Origin: Toxotes chatareus
Lineage: Eukaryota > Chordata > Actinopteri > Toxotidae
Direction of reading: 5' to 3'
Length of the DNA stretch: 64,000 nucleotides
Assembly: GCA_016801885.1 (NCBI GenBank)
Contig: CM028888.1
Location: 9,072,170 to 9,136,169 of the forward strand
This document shows, piece by piece, positions 22,566 to 34,190 of the stretch. Within the stretch, counting starts at the first letter, position 1; each line of letters starts with the position of its first letter. The position numbers and the translations under genes were made by a program. The notes under the pieces are model-generated. The model was not told where the DNA came from. It searched no databases and worked only from the letters and a program-made list of their open reading frames with translations.

Positions 22566-24479
22566 GTCACACTTTTTAACTTCAGAGGCAGAGGAAAGCA
22601 CTTTAGAGGTCCCAGCCTGACCATCACCTCATAGTAAAGCATTATTCCTCGTTTTCAGAAGGTTAAGCTTCACCTTGTACATGGACGATATAACCAATAA
22701 AAGTTTCATTTTCCTTTAGTGTCATTTTTTTAAAAGTACAATACCAGTATGTTTGCAAGATTTAGCTCTGTAGCTTTCCGATTATATGCACTTTACATTT
22801 TTGAATGCTCTACAGTTTTAGATTTCTGTGCTTCTTTTTCCTACTAGTTCCAGGCAGTTACTGGTTTCTGTTCATTTCCTTATGATATGAAAATCAATTA
22901 ACAGATTCATGAAACTTACTAGAGCTGCATACTACAGTGATTGAGCAGTGATCAAGCCAGTGTGAAGTCTGTCCTTTTTTTTTGTCATGCCAGTTGTGAA
23001 GCATTGCTAGCTGTCAGCATTCAACTGACGTCTTTTACTATTTTGAAAAACTGGAATGAAAGAACTCTAATTATGAGCTTAGTTACACAAACTAATGGAC
23101 ATAAACTACAGTATGACAGAGTGAACCAGCTCTGTGAAATCATAACGCAACTCTGTTACTTATTCTTCTGAATCATTTTCTACAGACCTTCTCTTTCTTG
23201 CCATTTCATGAAATGTTATTGTATGACATGCTGTATCTGCACGTACGCACTCACATATACAGCACATACACACACCATTTCGTCCACCTCATCTCCCACG
23301 ACATCCCCTGAGTTTATTCCGGCTTGGTGATCCCATGTTTTATGACCTCTAGACTAAGCAAAGCCATTATTTTCTTATATTCAGTCTTCTCTCTTGAGAT
23401 CAATACTCGGTTTGCATGTCCATGGTCCAGTGGCTCTGTTATGAGGCTATACCACCAATCTATTGACATGCAGGACCCCTGTGGAATATCAAGGGCAATG
23501 TTTGTGAGAAATGGCACCGTCCTTTTGTGTAACAAACAAACAAATCCCACGTATATCTTAATGACATATGCCAGTTATCAGGTTCAGTTTCTTTCATGGT
23601 CTTTTCTTGATCTTCATTTTTATTCAGAAAACCGATGCAGGCTGGTCAAAGCCACCCCTGACTTAGAGATTAGGCTTTGAACATTTAATCCAATAAATCA
23701 TGATTTAATGGAGGAAAATGTGCTCCTGACCTGGCAGATTTGGTCTTGATTGGATGTGCTAATCTTAAGGTTCGGCCTTATTTCCATTTTTGTGGAATGA
23801 AAAGGTTTCAAACTCATTTTTTTTTGTGGTTGCTTCAGTTATAGTTTTGTAATACCTTCAGGCATATAGCTGTGGCTTTTCTTTGCATTGCAATTTGTGG
23901 TTTCACTCCTGCCACCAAAATTTCATTTTATTTTGTACTTCTATACCATTAGATCAGATTTGATTGCATCTTGCTCGGGTTTATCAGTCATTTCACTTCG
24001 TTGCTACCAGAGCAGCAATGAAATTGACTGAAGCTTTGAAAGTCTCACAATATATTCAAACCTGCATCTCAAATGAATCCCTCGGTTGGGGACCCAGTGG
24101 TCAAACCTTTCTGAGGACATATCGAGCAGATTATTGATTTTTAACACTTCACTTTATCTTCATCAAATAGCACTGAGACCTGAATGCTCCAAAACAGACA
24201 GCTTTGTCCATCCCCCCATTCTCTCTCTCTCACTCTCTATTCCTTCCAGTCCTCCCTCAGCTCCCTCCATCCATCCCTTTCCCACTCCTCCGTCTTACCC
24301 TCTCGTCCTCCACCCCACTCTCCCATTGTCTGAATCCTTTGGCTAGTACCCAGGGGAGGGTTATCGACATGAACAATAGTGTTTCGACTTTCTGGTGCTG
24401 TTAAAACACACACTCATGCGACTCTGTGTGTCCCCATGTACTGTAGCATGTAGAGGGCAACAAACAAAAAACAACAGTT
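22566..24479. other. Non-coding DNA, nothing recognised
   Basis: No gene supported. A CT-rich tract lies at about 24215-24335. Open frames in it are Ser/Pro/Leu-rich artefacts. Confidence 0.5.
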
Positions 24480-24529
24480 CAGGCGCTGCACTTACCATGT
24501 CTAAAGTGTGAGTAAACAAGAACAATTTT

Positions 24530-25420
24530 TGGTCCGATGTAGAACTCACCAATAAAATAGACGGGCTCAGGCTGTGTATTGCTACACAGAATTAATGTGG
24601 GTGAATCACAATATATCAAATGCCACAGCTGAGTTAGCAGGCTGCTCGCTCCATTGTGCCGACAAAACATCTGACTCCGCTAAGAAATCAGGCAGTGAAC
24701 TTTGTGCTTAAATAAATAAATAAATCATGGTGCACGAACATGATCACTTTCGATAAATTCTTCCCTCTCGACCTGGAATATCTAATGCTCAAGTGCCAAC
24801 CGTTGCACCGGCCCAGGGAATGTACAGTAGTTGTTGTCATGGCAGCATACATACCACCACAGGCTAATGCTAATCTAGAGCTTGGACACATGTATGACGC
24901 CACTAGTAAACAACAGAACACACATGCCCTGATGGAGTTTCCATAATTGTTGCCTACTACCAAATGGACCTCAGGAATGTTCTTCCCATACTGCTAACAT
25001 GTAAACTGCAGAACCAGGGTGTAAAACACCTTAGATCATTTCTATACTGACATAAAGGACACTTACAGGGTCATACCCCACACCCCCCTTGGGCAGTGAG
25101 ACCACTTCTCTTTGTTTTATTTCTCAGCCCGGCGAAGCCAACCAGCAGCACAGTTAGAACTTGGCCTGAGGGAGACATTTCTGAATTCCAGGACTGTGTT
25201 GAACACATAGAATGGAATATATTTGCCCATTAGTAATATCTGGAGGTGTGCACTTCATCTGTAATGTCATACATTAACCACTGCATGGACAATGTCACTG
25301 TTAGCAAAAGGATCTGAGTATACCCTAATGAGAAATCATGGACCATGATGAACAGCAAAGTCTGAACGGCTGCTCGGGCAAGAGACATGGCTTTTGAATC
25401 AGAAGACACCTCACCTTCGG
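24530..25420 (+). pseudogene. Endonuclease and linker part of the L2 LINE ORF2, broken
   Basis: In an intact element this domain nicks target DNA to prime reverse transcription. Here the longest piece (24740-24946, 68 codons) contains the strand-and-loop segment with AAYIPPQAN. The upstream pieces are shifted by a run of AAAT repeats near 24710. The usual SDH motif near the domain end is visible as stop-D-H (about 25090-25105), so a catalytic-site residue position is lost. The WPEG-containing linker (25153-25224) and ARARDMAFESED (about 25374-25407) follow in another frame. Confidence 0.8.
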
Positions 25421-25441
25421 TGAGCCCTCATGTGCCACATC

Positions 25442-26224
25442 AACATATGGGAAGCAGCTGGGCCTGATTGTGTTCAAGGGGCCTGTACTCCAGACCTGTA
25501 TGGACTACCTAGCAGAGGCTTTCTACCCAATAATATGAGAGTCATCGGGCTCATATCAAAGACTGAGCTGTATACAGGGAGGGGGTTCAGAACCTGACAA
25601 CGTGGTGCACCAACAACAACTTTTCTTAAACACCAAAAAGACCAAGGTGATCATTATGGATTTTATTTTTGTATTTTTTGGACTATCAAGATATATCAAC
25701 ACAGAGGCTGTGGAGAATTGTTCCCAGCTTCAGGTTCTTTGGAGTCACCATCACACAGAGGACCTCTCCTGGGGTGACAGTACCTCTGCAGTAGTGGGTA
25801 AGGCACAACAATGCCTTTATTTTCTGAGTAGGCTAAGGAGAGCCAACCTCCTACAAAAGCTGCTTGTCAGCTTTTACAGATGCACCACAGAGAGCATCCT
25901 AACAAACTGCCTGACAGCCTGGTAGAGCAGCTGCACCAAAGCTGACAAAAAAGCCCTCCAGCATGTTGTGAAAACAGCATAGGACATTGTTGGCATTGTT
26001 GACTAGAACAACTCCACAGCACTCATTGTGTGAGCAGGGCTAAGAACATCTTAAAAGACATTATAGACCCAGGACACCATCTGTTTGAGCTCCTCCCATC
26101 ACTCAGGCATTTCAAATCAGTCTGCACACGCACAAATAGACTTAAAAAAAAAAAAAAGATTTTTCCCAAAAGCTGTGACATTGCTGAACTACAACATCTC
26201 AGCACAGTATCTTTCATAGAGTGA
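25442..26224 (+). pseudogene. Reverse transcriptase part of the L2 LINE ORF2, core deleted
   Basis: The N-terminal AAGPD motif of L2-type reverse transcriptases is present (about 25448). Within 100 bases the sequence jumps to a segment normally far downstream, NTKKTKVIIMDF (25629-25664), so the palm with its FADD catalytic motif is absent. The C-terminal region is then continuous: LSWGDSTSAVVGKAQQ, SFYRCTTESILTNCLTAW (ending 25922), and after a frameshift ILKDIIDPGHHLFELLPSL (26048-26104) to the stop at 26222. It was long ago non-functional. Confidence 0.85.
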
Positions 26225-26260
26225 CAAAGTCCATATTAGGAGCAGGATGGTGTGGGTGGA

Positions 26261-27429
26261 TTAGCTGACAAACCACAGGGCTTTAATACAGGAGTCCACT
26301 GTTAGTTCCCCATGCCAAACTGGTAGTCACCTTTAAGATCCTTTAACCTTGATGAAGTCCTTATCTTCACCCCAAGCACAGTCTTTTTCCCTAAGCCTGA
26401 CCGAACGCATGTTTATTATTGTCACCATGACAATGAAGGTCCAGTTTGGAAGAACTGTCGTTGATTATAAATGAGCAAGCTATCCCAGGTTTTTCAGTGC
26501 CCTGAAACAAATCACCTGCGCCCACCACTGTCAAGTAATGTTCTGAAAAACTATATCGGAACCCAAAAAAACAATATTTATTATGGTGCACCAAGTTTCT
26601 GTATGACTCAATAACTGGTTGTATTGCTTTCTCTAAAAAGTGTGTGTTTTTTTTTTCCACAATTAAAGAGAGCTTTTGTTTTCTCATTGATAAGGTGTTT
26701 TTAAATATTATATTATTGGCTCTGACAGGTTTAAAATGGCCAAGGGCCACTCATTCACATTAGTGGATATGTAACAACAAAAAAAGATTGAACTGAGAAT
26801 AAAGACCACCAAAAATGAAGTTACAAGGTCAGGGATTCTCAGTTGTTGTGGGGGGAAATTTATCACACCCTGAGCATTTTAACTGCCTGTCTTGTTGTGC
26901 TGTCATTGTGGTTCTTTGTTCTCATAATCTTAAGTTCTTTGTGAGTCTACTACACTAAAGGGCATTATCAACAGCAGAATAAGTGTATGCCCTGGCCCAT
27001 AGCATCTTAATGTGGTATGCTTCACTTGCACATTTATTCCATACTCTGAGGCAGCTTTGCCCGCAAGGCCACAATCATTTCCCTCAGCACTGGAGGACAC
27101 AATGTGACTTTTATTTTGCAATCTGTGCTTAAAGAAGCATGAAACATCTCATCAACAGGAAATGGCTGGCAGTGGTTTGGATGGTGTGTCTTTTTCCTCC
27201 TTCACTTCCATAACATAGGCTGCTACAAAACCTTGAAAAAATGTTTTTGCTCTGTGTCACTTTCGCAGGCAAAAAAAAAAGAAAAAGAAAAAAATGGCTA
27301 AGAGGCGCAACAAATCTTAACGCCTGAGTGTCACAGAAGGATTTTGTCCCTGTCCCCTCTTTGTGATAGTTATAAATAGAGGTCTATGTTACTTCACCAT
27401 CTCCCCCCAGATCTAATGAAGATGAGTGA
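26261..27429. other. Non-coding DNA; first 140 bases may be a further repeat
   Basis: The stretch 26270-26400 (CTTTAATACAGGAGTCCACT, then TTCCCTAAGCCTGACC) has the feel of a fish interspersed repeat of CCTAAACCTGACC type, but I cannot align it. Adenine-rich runs lie at 27270-27295. No gene. Confidence 0.35.
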
Positions 27430-27760
27430 ACAGTCGCTTTTTCCATAAATCCCATATGCATGTCAATGAAATCACTTTATAATATTTCTCTCTCCCTCTC
27501 TCGCAACATTGAGCAAAGTTGATGGGATGATCATGGAGCATGTAGCGCATCAAATGCATTTCTGAGCAGCTTTAGCCTCCGCATTTCTAGGGCACATTCT
27601 CACTGACAGCCCCCCTAATATAGGCTTATTGTATAATATGCAGTGCTTATACAAAGCATAGTTTACATACCGTCCGTCATCATAGTCTCCTCAAGCATTT
27701 CATTTTAATGATGATAAACTGTGCAGTGAAGATGGAGGAGAGGATCTGATATATTAAATT
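27430..27760. promoter_or_regulatory. Candidate conserved non-coding element
   Basis: Dense in TAAT/ATTA and ATGCAT-type words (CCATATGCATGTCAATG at 27450, CATTTTAATGATGATAAACT at 27701) mixed with GC-containing sequence and interrupted only by a short CT run near 27491. No coding frame. This is a visual judgement only. Confidence 0.28.
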
Positions 27761-27820
27761 ATGCTGAGCTACTTATCACATGTACTTATCTCATGAGGTG
27801 CACAGAAGACTATACGATAC

Positions 27821-27886
27821 TATACACACACACACATATATATATATGTATACATTTTTTATTTATTTATTTATCCCCCCCCCTTG
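27821..27886. repeat. Compound microsatellite (AC)n(AT)n(ATTT)n with C9 end
   Basis: An AC run passes into an AT run, then TATTTATTTATTTAT words and nine C. The composite is low complexity. Confidence 0.9.
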
Positions 27887-29095
27887 GTTTTATTTTTCTT
27901 CACTCTATATCCCTGGGCAGACCATAGCGGCGGGAAGTAGAAGCACAAGGACGGCAAGAGGGATGAGGTTGTTCTTGGTGACAAAGACACGTTGTCAGGC
28001 TCCTGGGGTTTTGGAACACAACCTTAAAGTTAGAAGGAGCGTGTTGGGATGAAGAATTGCTAGAAGCTGTTGTGAGACTTGTTCTTGGGTGCTCTCCAGG
28101 TGTTCTCTGGGCTGTCTAGGGAGGATAAGGGATGGAGGGCGGATGAAGGGAGTAGGTGAGATATGTTTATGAGTGTGGATGAAGGGATGAAGTGACCGAG
28201 TGCCTGACTCGCCACATGACCGAGTATGAGTTTATTTACACAGTTTGCTCAGGTAAGGAAGAGCAATACCACATTGTTTTTGTCAACTCCAAAATGTGAA
28301 CATTTCAATACTCCTGTGTCAGTAACATTAGCTAAAAACTACAGTGCCCAGCTGCTTAAGGAAATCTTTGCATGTACTGGAGCTGTAAGAACAAAGCTAA
28401 CGTTTTCATCGGGTTTCAGACCAAACACAACAACTTGTCAGTGTGACAGCATCATGAGTGTTTGACTGAGTTACTCACTCAATCGGTGTACTGTGGATAA
28501 CTAGAAGCTCATGTCATCCACAGTGAATTTCTGTGCCTTGTTTTCTTCCAGAAAGCTTTGGGACAGCAAAGACAAGAGATACAATGACAGGAAGATTAAT
28601 AGATGGGATGGATGGAAGGAAGAGAGGACAGATAGAGAAGGAATATTACTGTCTTTTGTCTTTTGCATCCTTGCTGCTATAGTTAAGGGGGTCTTCTGCA
28701 CTTTTCAACTGTGCTTCCTTATTTATTATTGAAGCAGTGAGATGAATCTTTCATGCACAGGAAATTAAAGAACACAGTGGAGGAGTACATGGATGAAGGC
28801 AGCAATGAAAGAAAGCAAGGAGAGAGAGAAACAGGGAGGTGATTGAGGAAAAACTAAGACAGACAGGGATAAGGTGAGGGAGGCAGACTGAAGGGTGGCA
28901 GAGACCTTGTTTATGTGTATGTGTGAAAAAGAGGGAATGACAAAGGGGAGAGACAGAAAAAGAGGGAGAAGGTGTAGATGAAAGGAAGCCCCATGCTGCT
29001 ATGGCCTGGTTCACACATCCCCAGCAAACAGAGGAAAACCTTTCTTCTGTCTACTGCTTGTTTCACACAGTAAGGATCAATAGCTATGAATCATA
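27887..29095. other. Non-coding DNA, nothing recognised
   Basis: Purine-rich stretches (28545-28640, 28790-28990) produce long open frames on the opposite strand with Ser/Leu/Pro composition. No family resemblance was found. Confidence 0.5.
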
Positions 29096-29771
29096 GACAG
29101 TGTTCATACCTGGCATTAACATGTGTCTTGGGTGTCTGATCACAGGTTGACAGCTGTAAGTACGTCATTTCACACTTTGCGTTAAAATGGGTCTCCACAT
29201 GCGTCTCAGGTGACCCTTTGTGATCTGATCTCACTTGAAATAAGTGTCAACATCAATTCCCTTTGCAAAGACCGAATACGTTGTTGCATTTAACCGGTGG
29301 GAGACAGAAATGCACTTCCCGTGCTGAGTCCACCAGAAAGTAAAAAGAGTAATAAATAGAGTAAAAAGAAGAAATCAAACCAGCACAGACAGGATCTTTT
29401 CTTTGGGGTGTTCCAGGCAAACCAAATCATCCAAGATGTTTGATCCACTCGTAATACACTCTATGGGCTTTACAAAAGTCAGTCTACACGATTTGCACGG
29501 CTTGTATTTGCTCGTGAATGAGTACGTACACCCGCTTACACAGAGGACGTCAGTTGAGTAGGCTGTCCTTCATTGTGGCCTAGAGCACATTTGTGTTCAC
29601 ACTCCTAAAAGAATGTGGCCATATGCAACCCAGAGCACATATATGGTCTGAGTGATCGGATCTCAAATACATCCTTGACCCGTATTGGGTGCATTCACAC
29701 TAGTACTTAGAGCAGTCCACTTTTGGCCAGACCACCTGAGACACATGTTAATGCTAGGTCTGAACAGGGCC
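29096..29771 (+). mobile_element. Non-autonomous DNA transposon with terminal inverted repeats
   Basis: The left end (TGTTCATACCTGGCATTAAC, then ATGTGTCTTGGGTG) and the reverse complement of the right end (TGTTCAGACCTAGCATTAAC, then ATGTGTCTCAGGTG) match at about 30 of 34 positions. The element spans about 676 bp and contains no transposase frame, so it is non-autonomous. Internal subterminal motifs are shared, in opposite orientation, with the copy at 4543-4842. I recall this as a common teleost family but do not assign a superfamily. A clear target-site duplication is not visible, so the outer bases are uncertain by a few positions. Confidence 0.8.
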
Positions 29772-30880
29772 ACACTGTACTGTCTCTTGATTTTAAATGA
29801 CACTGGAGTTTTGGGTTTCATGTGATACTCTTTAGAATAGTGTAGATATTTTCAATTTGTATATTTTCAGTGATTTCAAGCTGTTAGGACTGACATATCA
29901 TCAAGGGTAACTTATTAGTTTGCTTGCTATAATAATTCTTCACACAAACAGTGGCCAGGTCCCAGCAGCTGAGCAACCACCTACAGCCTTAGGAACCACC
30001 TTAACGCATCTTAAATTCATAACAGCGAAACAGCCATATAGCAACAATATAGTGTGACCCTAGCAACATGCACCGATGTGGGTATGGAGACACCCTCCAG
30101 AAGGCATGTAATAACAAATTTAAAGTTTGTCAAACAAGTTGGTAATCTCACAGTTTGTTAAGTCAATAGAAAAACGTTGTTTGCCAAAATGTGTTCACAT
30201 CTTTCTCTGTCCGTGGTGCTGAAACATTCAAGCCCAATGGCAGAGAACACCAGAGTCTTGGGTTTGCATCCACCGTCTCATCTGTAGGTGTTGTGGTTTT
30301 TGTTGAACAGCTTGTGTCTGAAGTCACTGTAAACCTATGTGTTAAACCAGACCATGATCTGTCTGTCACCTTCTGGTGCAATGTCAGTGGCTGGGTGACC
30401 TGACCAGGGCTGATCTGTAAAAGTGTTGCTGATACATTCAGTATCAACATATTTACAACTTGCCAAATGCCTAAATAAATGACACATCTTCATTAAATTA
30501 ACCGAAAACATAATCCGGTGGCAATTACATTTCCTTTAAATCAGTTCAGTGGCAAATCAGTTCTGTATAAACATCATTTCTAGGAGACAGAGTGGCTGTA
30601 ACTACTGTGAACACGTACTACACCCCTAGCCTTGGCCTCTATAGAAACCCCTCTACTGCCCTGAATCACTGTTCCACTCACCTTAAAATCAAACTCAAAC
30701 TCTTGTCTCTGGAAGCCTAGACAAACCAGCGATAAAAATGCGGCGCTGTGTCTGTAAAATTTGATTGTATTAAGGTTTTCTTGTTGAGTCCAGTTGTGTT
30801 TTTGTGCAGAAGAACAAATAATATTCATCTTTTGTTTCTTGGACAAAGACAGGCTGAATTCAGCTGCAGGACAGATCAAG
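29772..30880. other. Non-coding DNA, possible decayed GCAACCAC-type tandem repeat
   Basis: Between 29962 and 30070 the words AGCAACCACCTAC, GGAACCACCTTA, TAGCAACAATA and CTAGCAACATG recur. They suggest a decayed tandem array of a CTAGCAACCAC-like unit known to me from fish DNA. No gene is supported elsewhere. Confidence 0.4.
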
Positions 30881-30910
30881 ATAGATGTTCACAATCTTAT
30901 GAACATCTAT
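30881..30910. repeat. Perfect 11-bp inverted repeat with 8-base loop
   Basis: ATAGATGTTCA and its reverse complement TGAACATCTAT flank CAATCTTA. The stem is perfect but short, with no wider pairing. Confidence 0.9.
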
Positions 30911-32449
30911 AGAGAATAGAAGAGTCATAAATAAATGTAGTATTATAAGACAGAACAGAAGAGGGTGGGAGAGATAGAAGGTTAGAGAGAGTCACTACAA
31001 AAAGATCAGAGGATGGAGAGAGAAACTCGAAAGAAAGGAAGGGAGGGTTGTAGATACAGCAGTGGAAGAGACTGTAAAATAGATGAAGGAAGATGGGCCA
31101 ATAGTTGATGCCCATGGTTGCCTCCCTGAGGGATCAGAAAGGAACACACACCCTAACTATTAAGTCCTCAGATGACAATCTACAAAGAAAGCCACCGTAT
31201 GGGAACTTCCATTTTGCCCAGCTATAAGCCAATGGATAAATACTGCACTATGTTTTGGTTTTTTTCATCGTGAAATATGATCATAGTGTGTCACAGTATG
31301 TGGCAGCCTACACAGTTAGGGCCACAGGGAACTCTGTGGAGAGAATCTAGCTCCCACAACCATGAGCCCATACATCATAGATTCCATAAAGTAACTCTGT
31401 CCCTAAGTATTACTCCCTCAGAGGGAGGGTTCTCTTTGGGGAAAGGCAAGCTTCAAAAGCAACAAGCTAGAACATCTATTACCCTTTCAGCTCTAGACCC
31501 ATAAAACAACTCTGTTTTAAGTATTTCTGTAGAGGGTGGTCTCAGTTGTCACAAGCCTGGCAATACTTGAATGTTGAATTTTTCATGAGTCTTTTGATAA
31601 TAATAAACAATAATAAGCTATAGCATTTATTATTTAATTAATGTATGTGGGACAAATACACCAGAAAACATCATGAGTCATGACAACAAGTTGTTTTATG
31701 GCAATTTAACATCAAAATACTGACTAAGGTAGTAGTAAGTAGGTTTTGCTTGCAATCATCCAGTGTAGAGTTTGGTCATGCAGGCTGGTCTTCACTCCTG
31801 TGTTCAGTCACCTGTGGTACATGGTTGCCTACATCCTTGGCCCATGATGAATGAAGAACTTCTGTCTGTGACCTCTCACAGGAGACTCTGTTGGTGGAAT
31901 GATAAAGTATGCACTTGCAGCACAGCCAGTACCACCCCTGTGGCCCATAAAGTCACTTCGTCCTAGTAGCACTGCCTGTGAGAACCCCATAGATCTTGAT
32001 CTGCTGAGCAGTAGGGGTACAGCAGATGTTTGGGGAGCAGGCTGGAGTTATGGCTGAGGGACTGCCGGCAAAATTGTTGTTAAAGTGCATCATTTGTCTA
32101 TAGACATGAGGTGTTTTCTCTTTTTTTTCGTGGTGCCAACATTTAGAGGGGGTGTAAGGATCTCCATAGGAAAAGTCAAATAATTAGCCCTCAATGCAGT
32201 GTATTGAAATTTAAAATGGTGTCTTTAATGCTCCTCTTTTTGCCTTGCCTGTGGCTCTCACTTTGAGTCAGTTTCTTTAAGTACAGTTTAAAGTGCGGGG
32301 AGGAAGATGGTGGTGAGCCTATGCTGCTGCTGCACACACTCACACACACACATGCTAAGACGGAGTGGAGTAGATGATACTTGTTTGAAGTTTTGCTGTA
32401 GTGAGATGGCGACAGCAGAGAAGAGAGAAACATGGAAAGACCCCCGCCC
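30911..32449. other. Non-coding DNA with a small diverged direct repeat
   Basis: The stretch 31384-31434 (CCATAAAGTAACTCTGTCCC, AAGTATTACTCC, AGAGGG) recurs in diverged form at 31499-31543 (CCATAAAACAACTCTG, TAAGTATTTC, AGAGGG). A GCTGCTGCTG plus CA run lies at 32319-32352. No gene is recognised. Confidence 0.5.
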
Positions 32450-32800
32450 CCCCTTCGCTGAACATTTGCTAATTATGAGTCCCCCGAGAGATGAGATTTT
32501 ATTTCTAGATATCCACCAAGCGTTATCAGTCCAGCGCCGGTAGTTTGATATTTGTAGCCCAAATGATTATCAGCACACACAAACAGTTGTTGACAGACAG
32601 CAGCATTATCTGTAAAGCCGGCTGTAAATAGACCGAGAAGGTAGAGCTAATTAAAAGTTGTGTGGGTTGTCATAAGATACTGGTATCATGATTATTTATC
32701 AGAGCTAACCGTGTGTTATTTCAGATGAGTAAAGTTTCCGTTCAGATCAGCCAGCCTTCAACCGTCACATTTTCCGGAGCACTCCTTGGATAGTTATTTA
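32450..32800. promoter_or_regulatory. Candidate conserved non-coding element
   Basis: Motif-rich and non-repetitive. It contains GCTAATTATGAG (32468), GATTATCAGC (32563), CATTATCTG, GCTAATTAAAAG (32647) and ATGATTATTTATCAG (32688), i.e. alternating homeodomain-like and GATA-like cores with GC-containing spacers such as CCAGCGCCGG. No open frame crosses it. This is one of the more convincing regulatory-looking blocks, on composition alone. Confidence 0.35.
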
Positions 32801-34089
32801 CTAAAACCGAAGAAATATTTCTCCTGCACCTTCAAATGATCATTAATTCATTTCCCTCTTCAATCAGAATTGGTTCATCTGAAGTTTCCAGTGGGAGCAG
32901 AGGTGTTTGTTTTATGGAGATCAAAACAAGCTATCAGTATAAACAAAGTTTCATTTTTTTAATTGCACATTTACTCACAAGTATAGTAAAATGGTATTCT
33001 GCCTGATGGACAAACTCGTGGTTAAATTTTAACATCTGCCTGTCTGATGGACCTTTGTAATTTGTTTTCCAACTAATGGTGTAAACAATTATTTGACTAG
33101 GATTTTCATATTCAAAGGTTTATTTACTGAGATTAGGAAAAGAGGGAATTATTACAGATGAGTGATTGATGAAGTTGAGTTATCCCAGAACCTTTCAAAC
33201 AATTGCACTTATCAAAATAAATGAATTGTCTCCCCAGAACATGGATTTGAATCTTTAGTAAACAAGAGCAGACTGGCTGTTAAATATTCACAGACTCATA
33301 ATCAATCAGATATAAACCAAACTATCATTAAGCCAAGCATCATTAAGCATTCCACCTGTATGTGACATTTGGCTGAAATGTAATTGATTTGGACATGTTC
33401 TGTATTTGTGAGATTGGGTAAACAGATGAAAATCAAAGGACCTAGACGGAGAGCTGGAGCATCTGCCAAACTGACATTTAGTTGGCTCAGTGTCTAACTA
33501 GCCGTAAAAGTCTGTTTGTTTGCATGTCTGTTTTCCTGCATTGGCACGTTTTGTGTGTGTCTGTGTCTGTGTGTCTGTGTGGTTGTCAGTTTCTGTGTGT
33601 GTAGACCTCAGGGGTAAAGAGTCCCGAGCTCACATCTTGGTCTCCCAAAATTTAGTTAAATGAAGTGATGTATTAGAATGCAAATATATGCTGTGTGGAT
33701 GAAAAGTGAGAGAAATGTCCTCCAACCACAAAAGTCTTACATGAAGAAGACACAGCTTTAGGCAGTTGTTCCCTGCACTGTGACTGGGATGCATATGGAA
33801 GCTGCAAATAGCTGAATGCTGATTGTGCCAGTAAGTAATGCTCTCAATAGCAAAAGGTACAGTTTATTCCTTAAACATCTCTTACTTGTCTAAAAGATCA
33901 ATTTTAAAGTACATCCAACGTTACACATATTGTATACGATTAAACATTATTAAATATGCACGTATGGTGCAGGCATATTTGTAATGATGGTGTACAAAAA
34001 GGACAGACCATCTGGCTATTTCTTTTCTCTGTTTTATATGATTCTAAGTTAAACATCTTTTGGCTTTGTACCCTTGGTTGTACAAGAGA
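32801..34089. other. Non-coding DNA, nothing recognised
   Basis: AT-rich unique-looking sequence with a GT-rich stretch at 33550-33602 (GTGTGTGTCTGTGTC words). No gene. Confidence 0.5.
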
Positions 34090-34190
34090 AGCAATCTGAA
34101 AGTGTCATCTAGAGCTACGTTAACTTGTGATTGACATTTTTCACCATTTATCAATTTACAGATTGAACCACTTATTGTTAGGTGCAGCCC
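34090..34190 (-). repeat. Dispersed teleost repeat, fragment 3 (GATTAATCG-type family)
   Basis: Read on the minus strand this is the first ~100 bases of the family seen at 2998 and 16494, with some of the AT-rich part deleted. On the + strand it shows GTCATCTAGAGCT, TTGACATTTTTCACCATTT (34131) and GTTAGGTGCAGCCC (34177), the reverse complement of the family's GGGCTGCAACTAAC start. Confidence 0.6.

Larger units (their letters stand above)
24480..26260 (+). mobile_element. Decayed L2-clade LINE (non-LTR retrotransposon)
   Basis: Spread over three frames is the order of domains of a fish L2-type LINE ORF2: an apurinic-like endonuclease, then the start and the C-terminal third of the reverse transcriptase. 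The recognisable stretches are VELTNKIDGLR-like (about 24537), AGCSLHCADKTSDSAKKSG (about 24640-24696), MAAYIPPQAN (about 24839-24868), VRTWPEGDISEFQDC (25153-25197), WEAAGPDCV (about 25448), GKAQQCLYFLSRLRRANLL (about 25800) and HHLFELLPSL (about 26070). The element is missing its 5' part, is broken by several frameshifts and stops, and lacks the catalytic middle of the reverse transcriptase. It is an inactive fossil. Its 3' boundary is approximate. Confidence 0.88.

Noticed and set aside
25402..25420. Shared 15-mer CACCTCACCTTCGGT with the inverted repeat at 19536-19550
   Set aside because: The match does not extend on either side and this position lies inside the LINE remnant, so I take it as coincidence.
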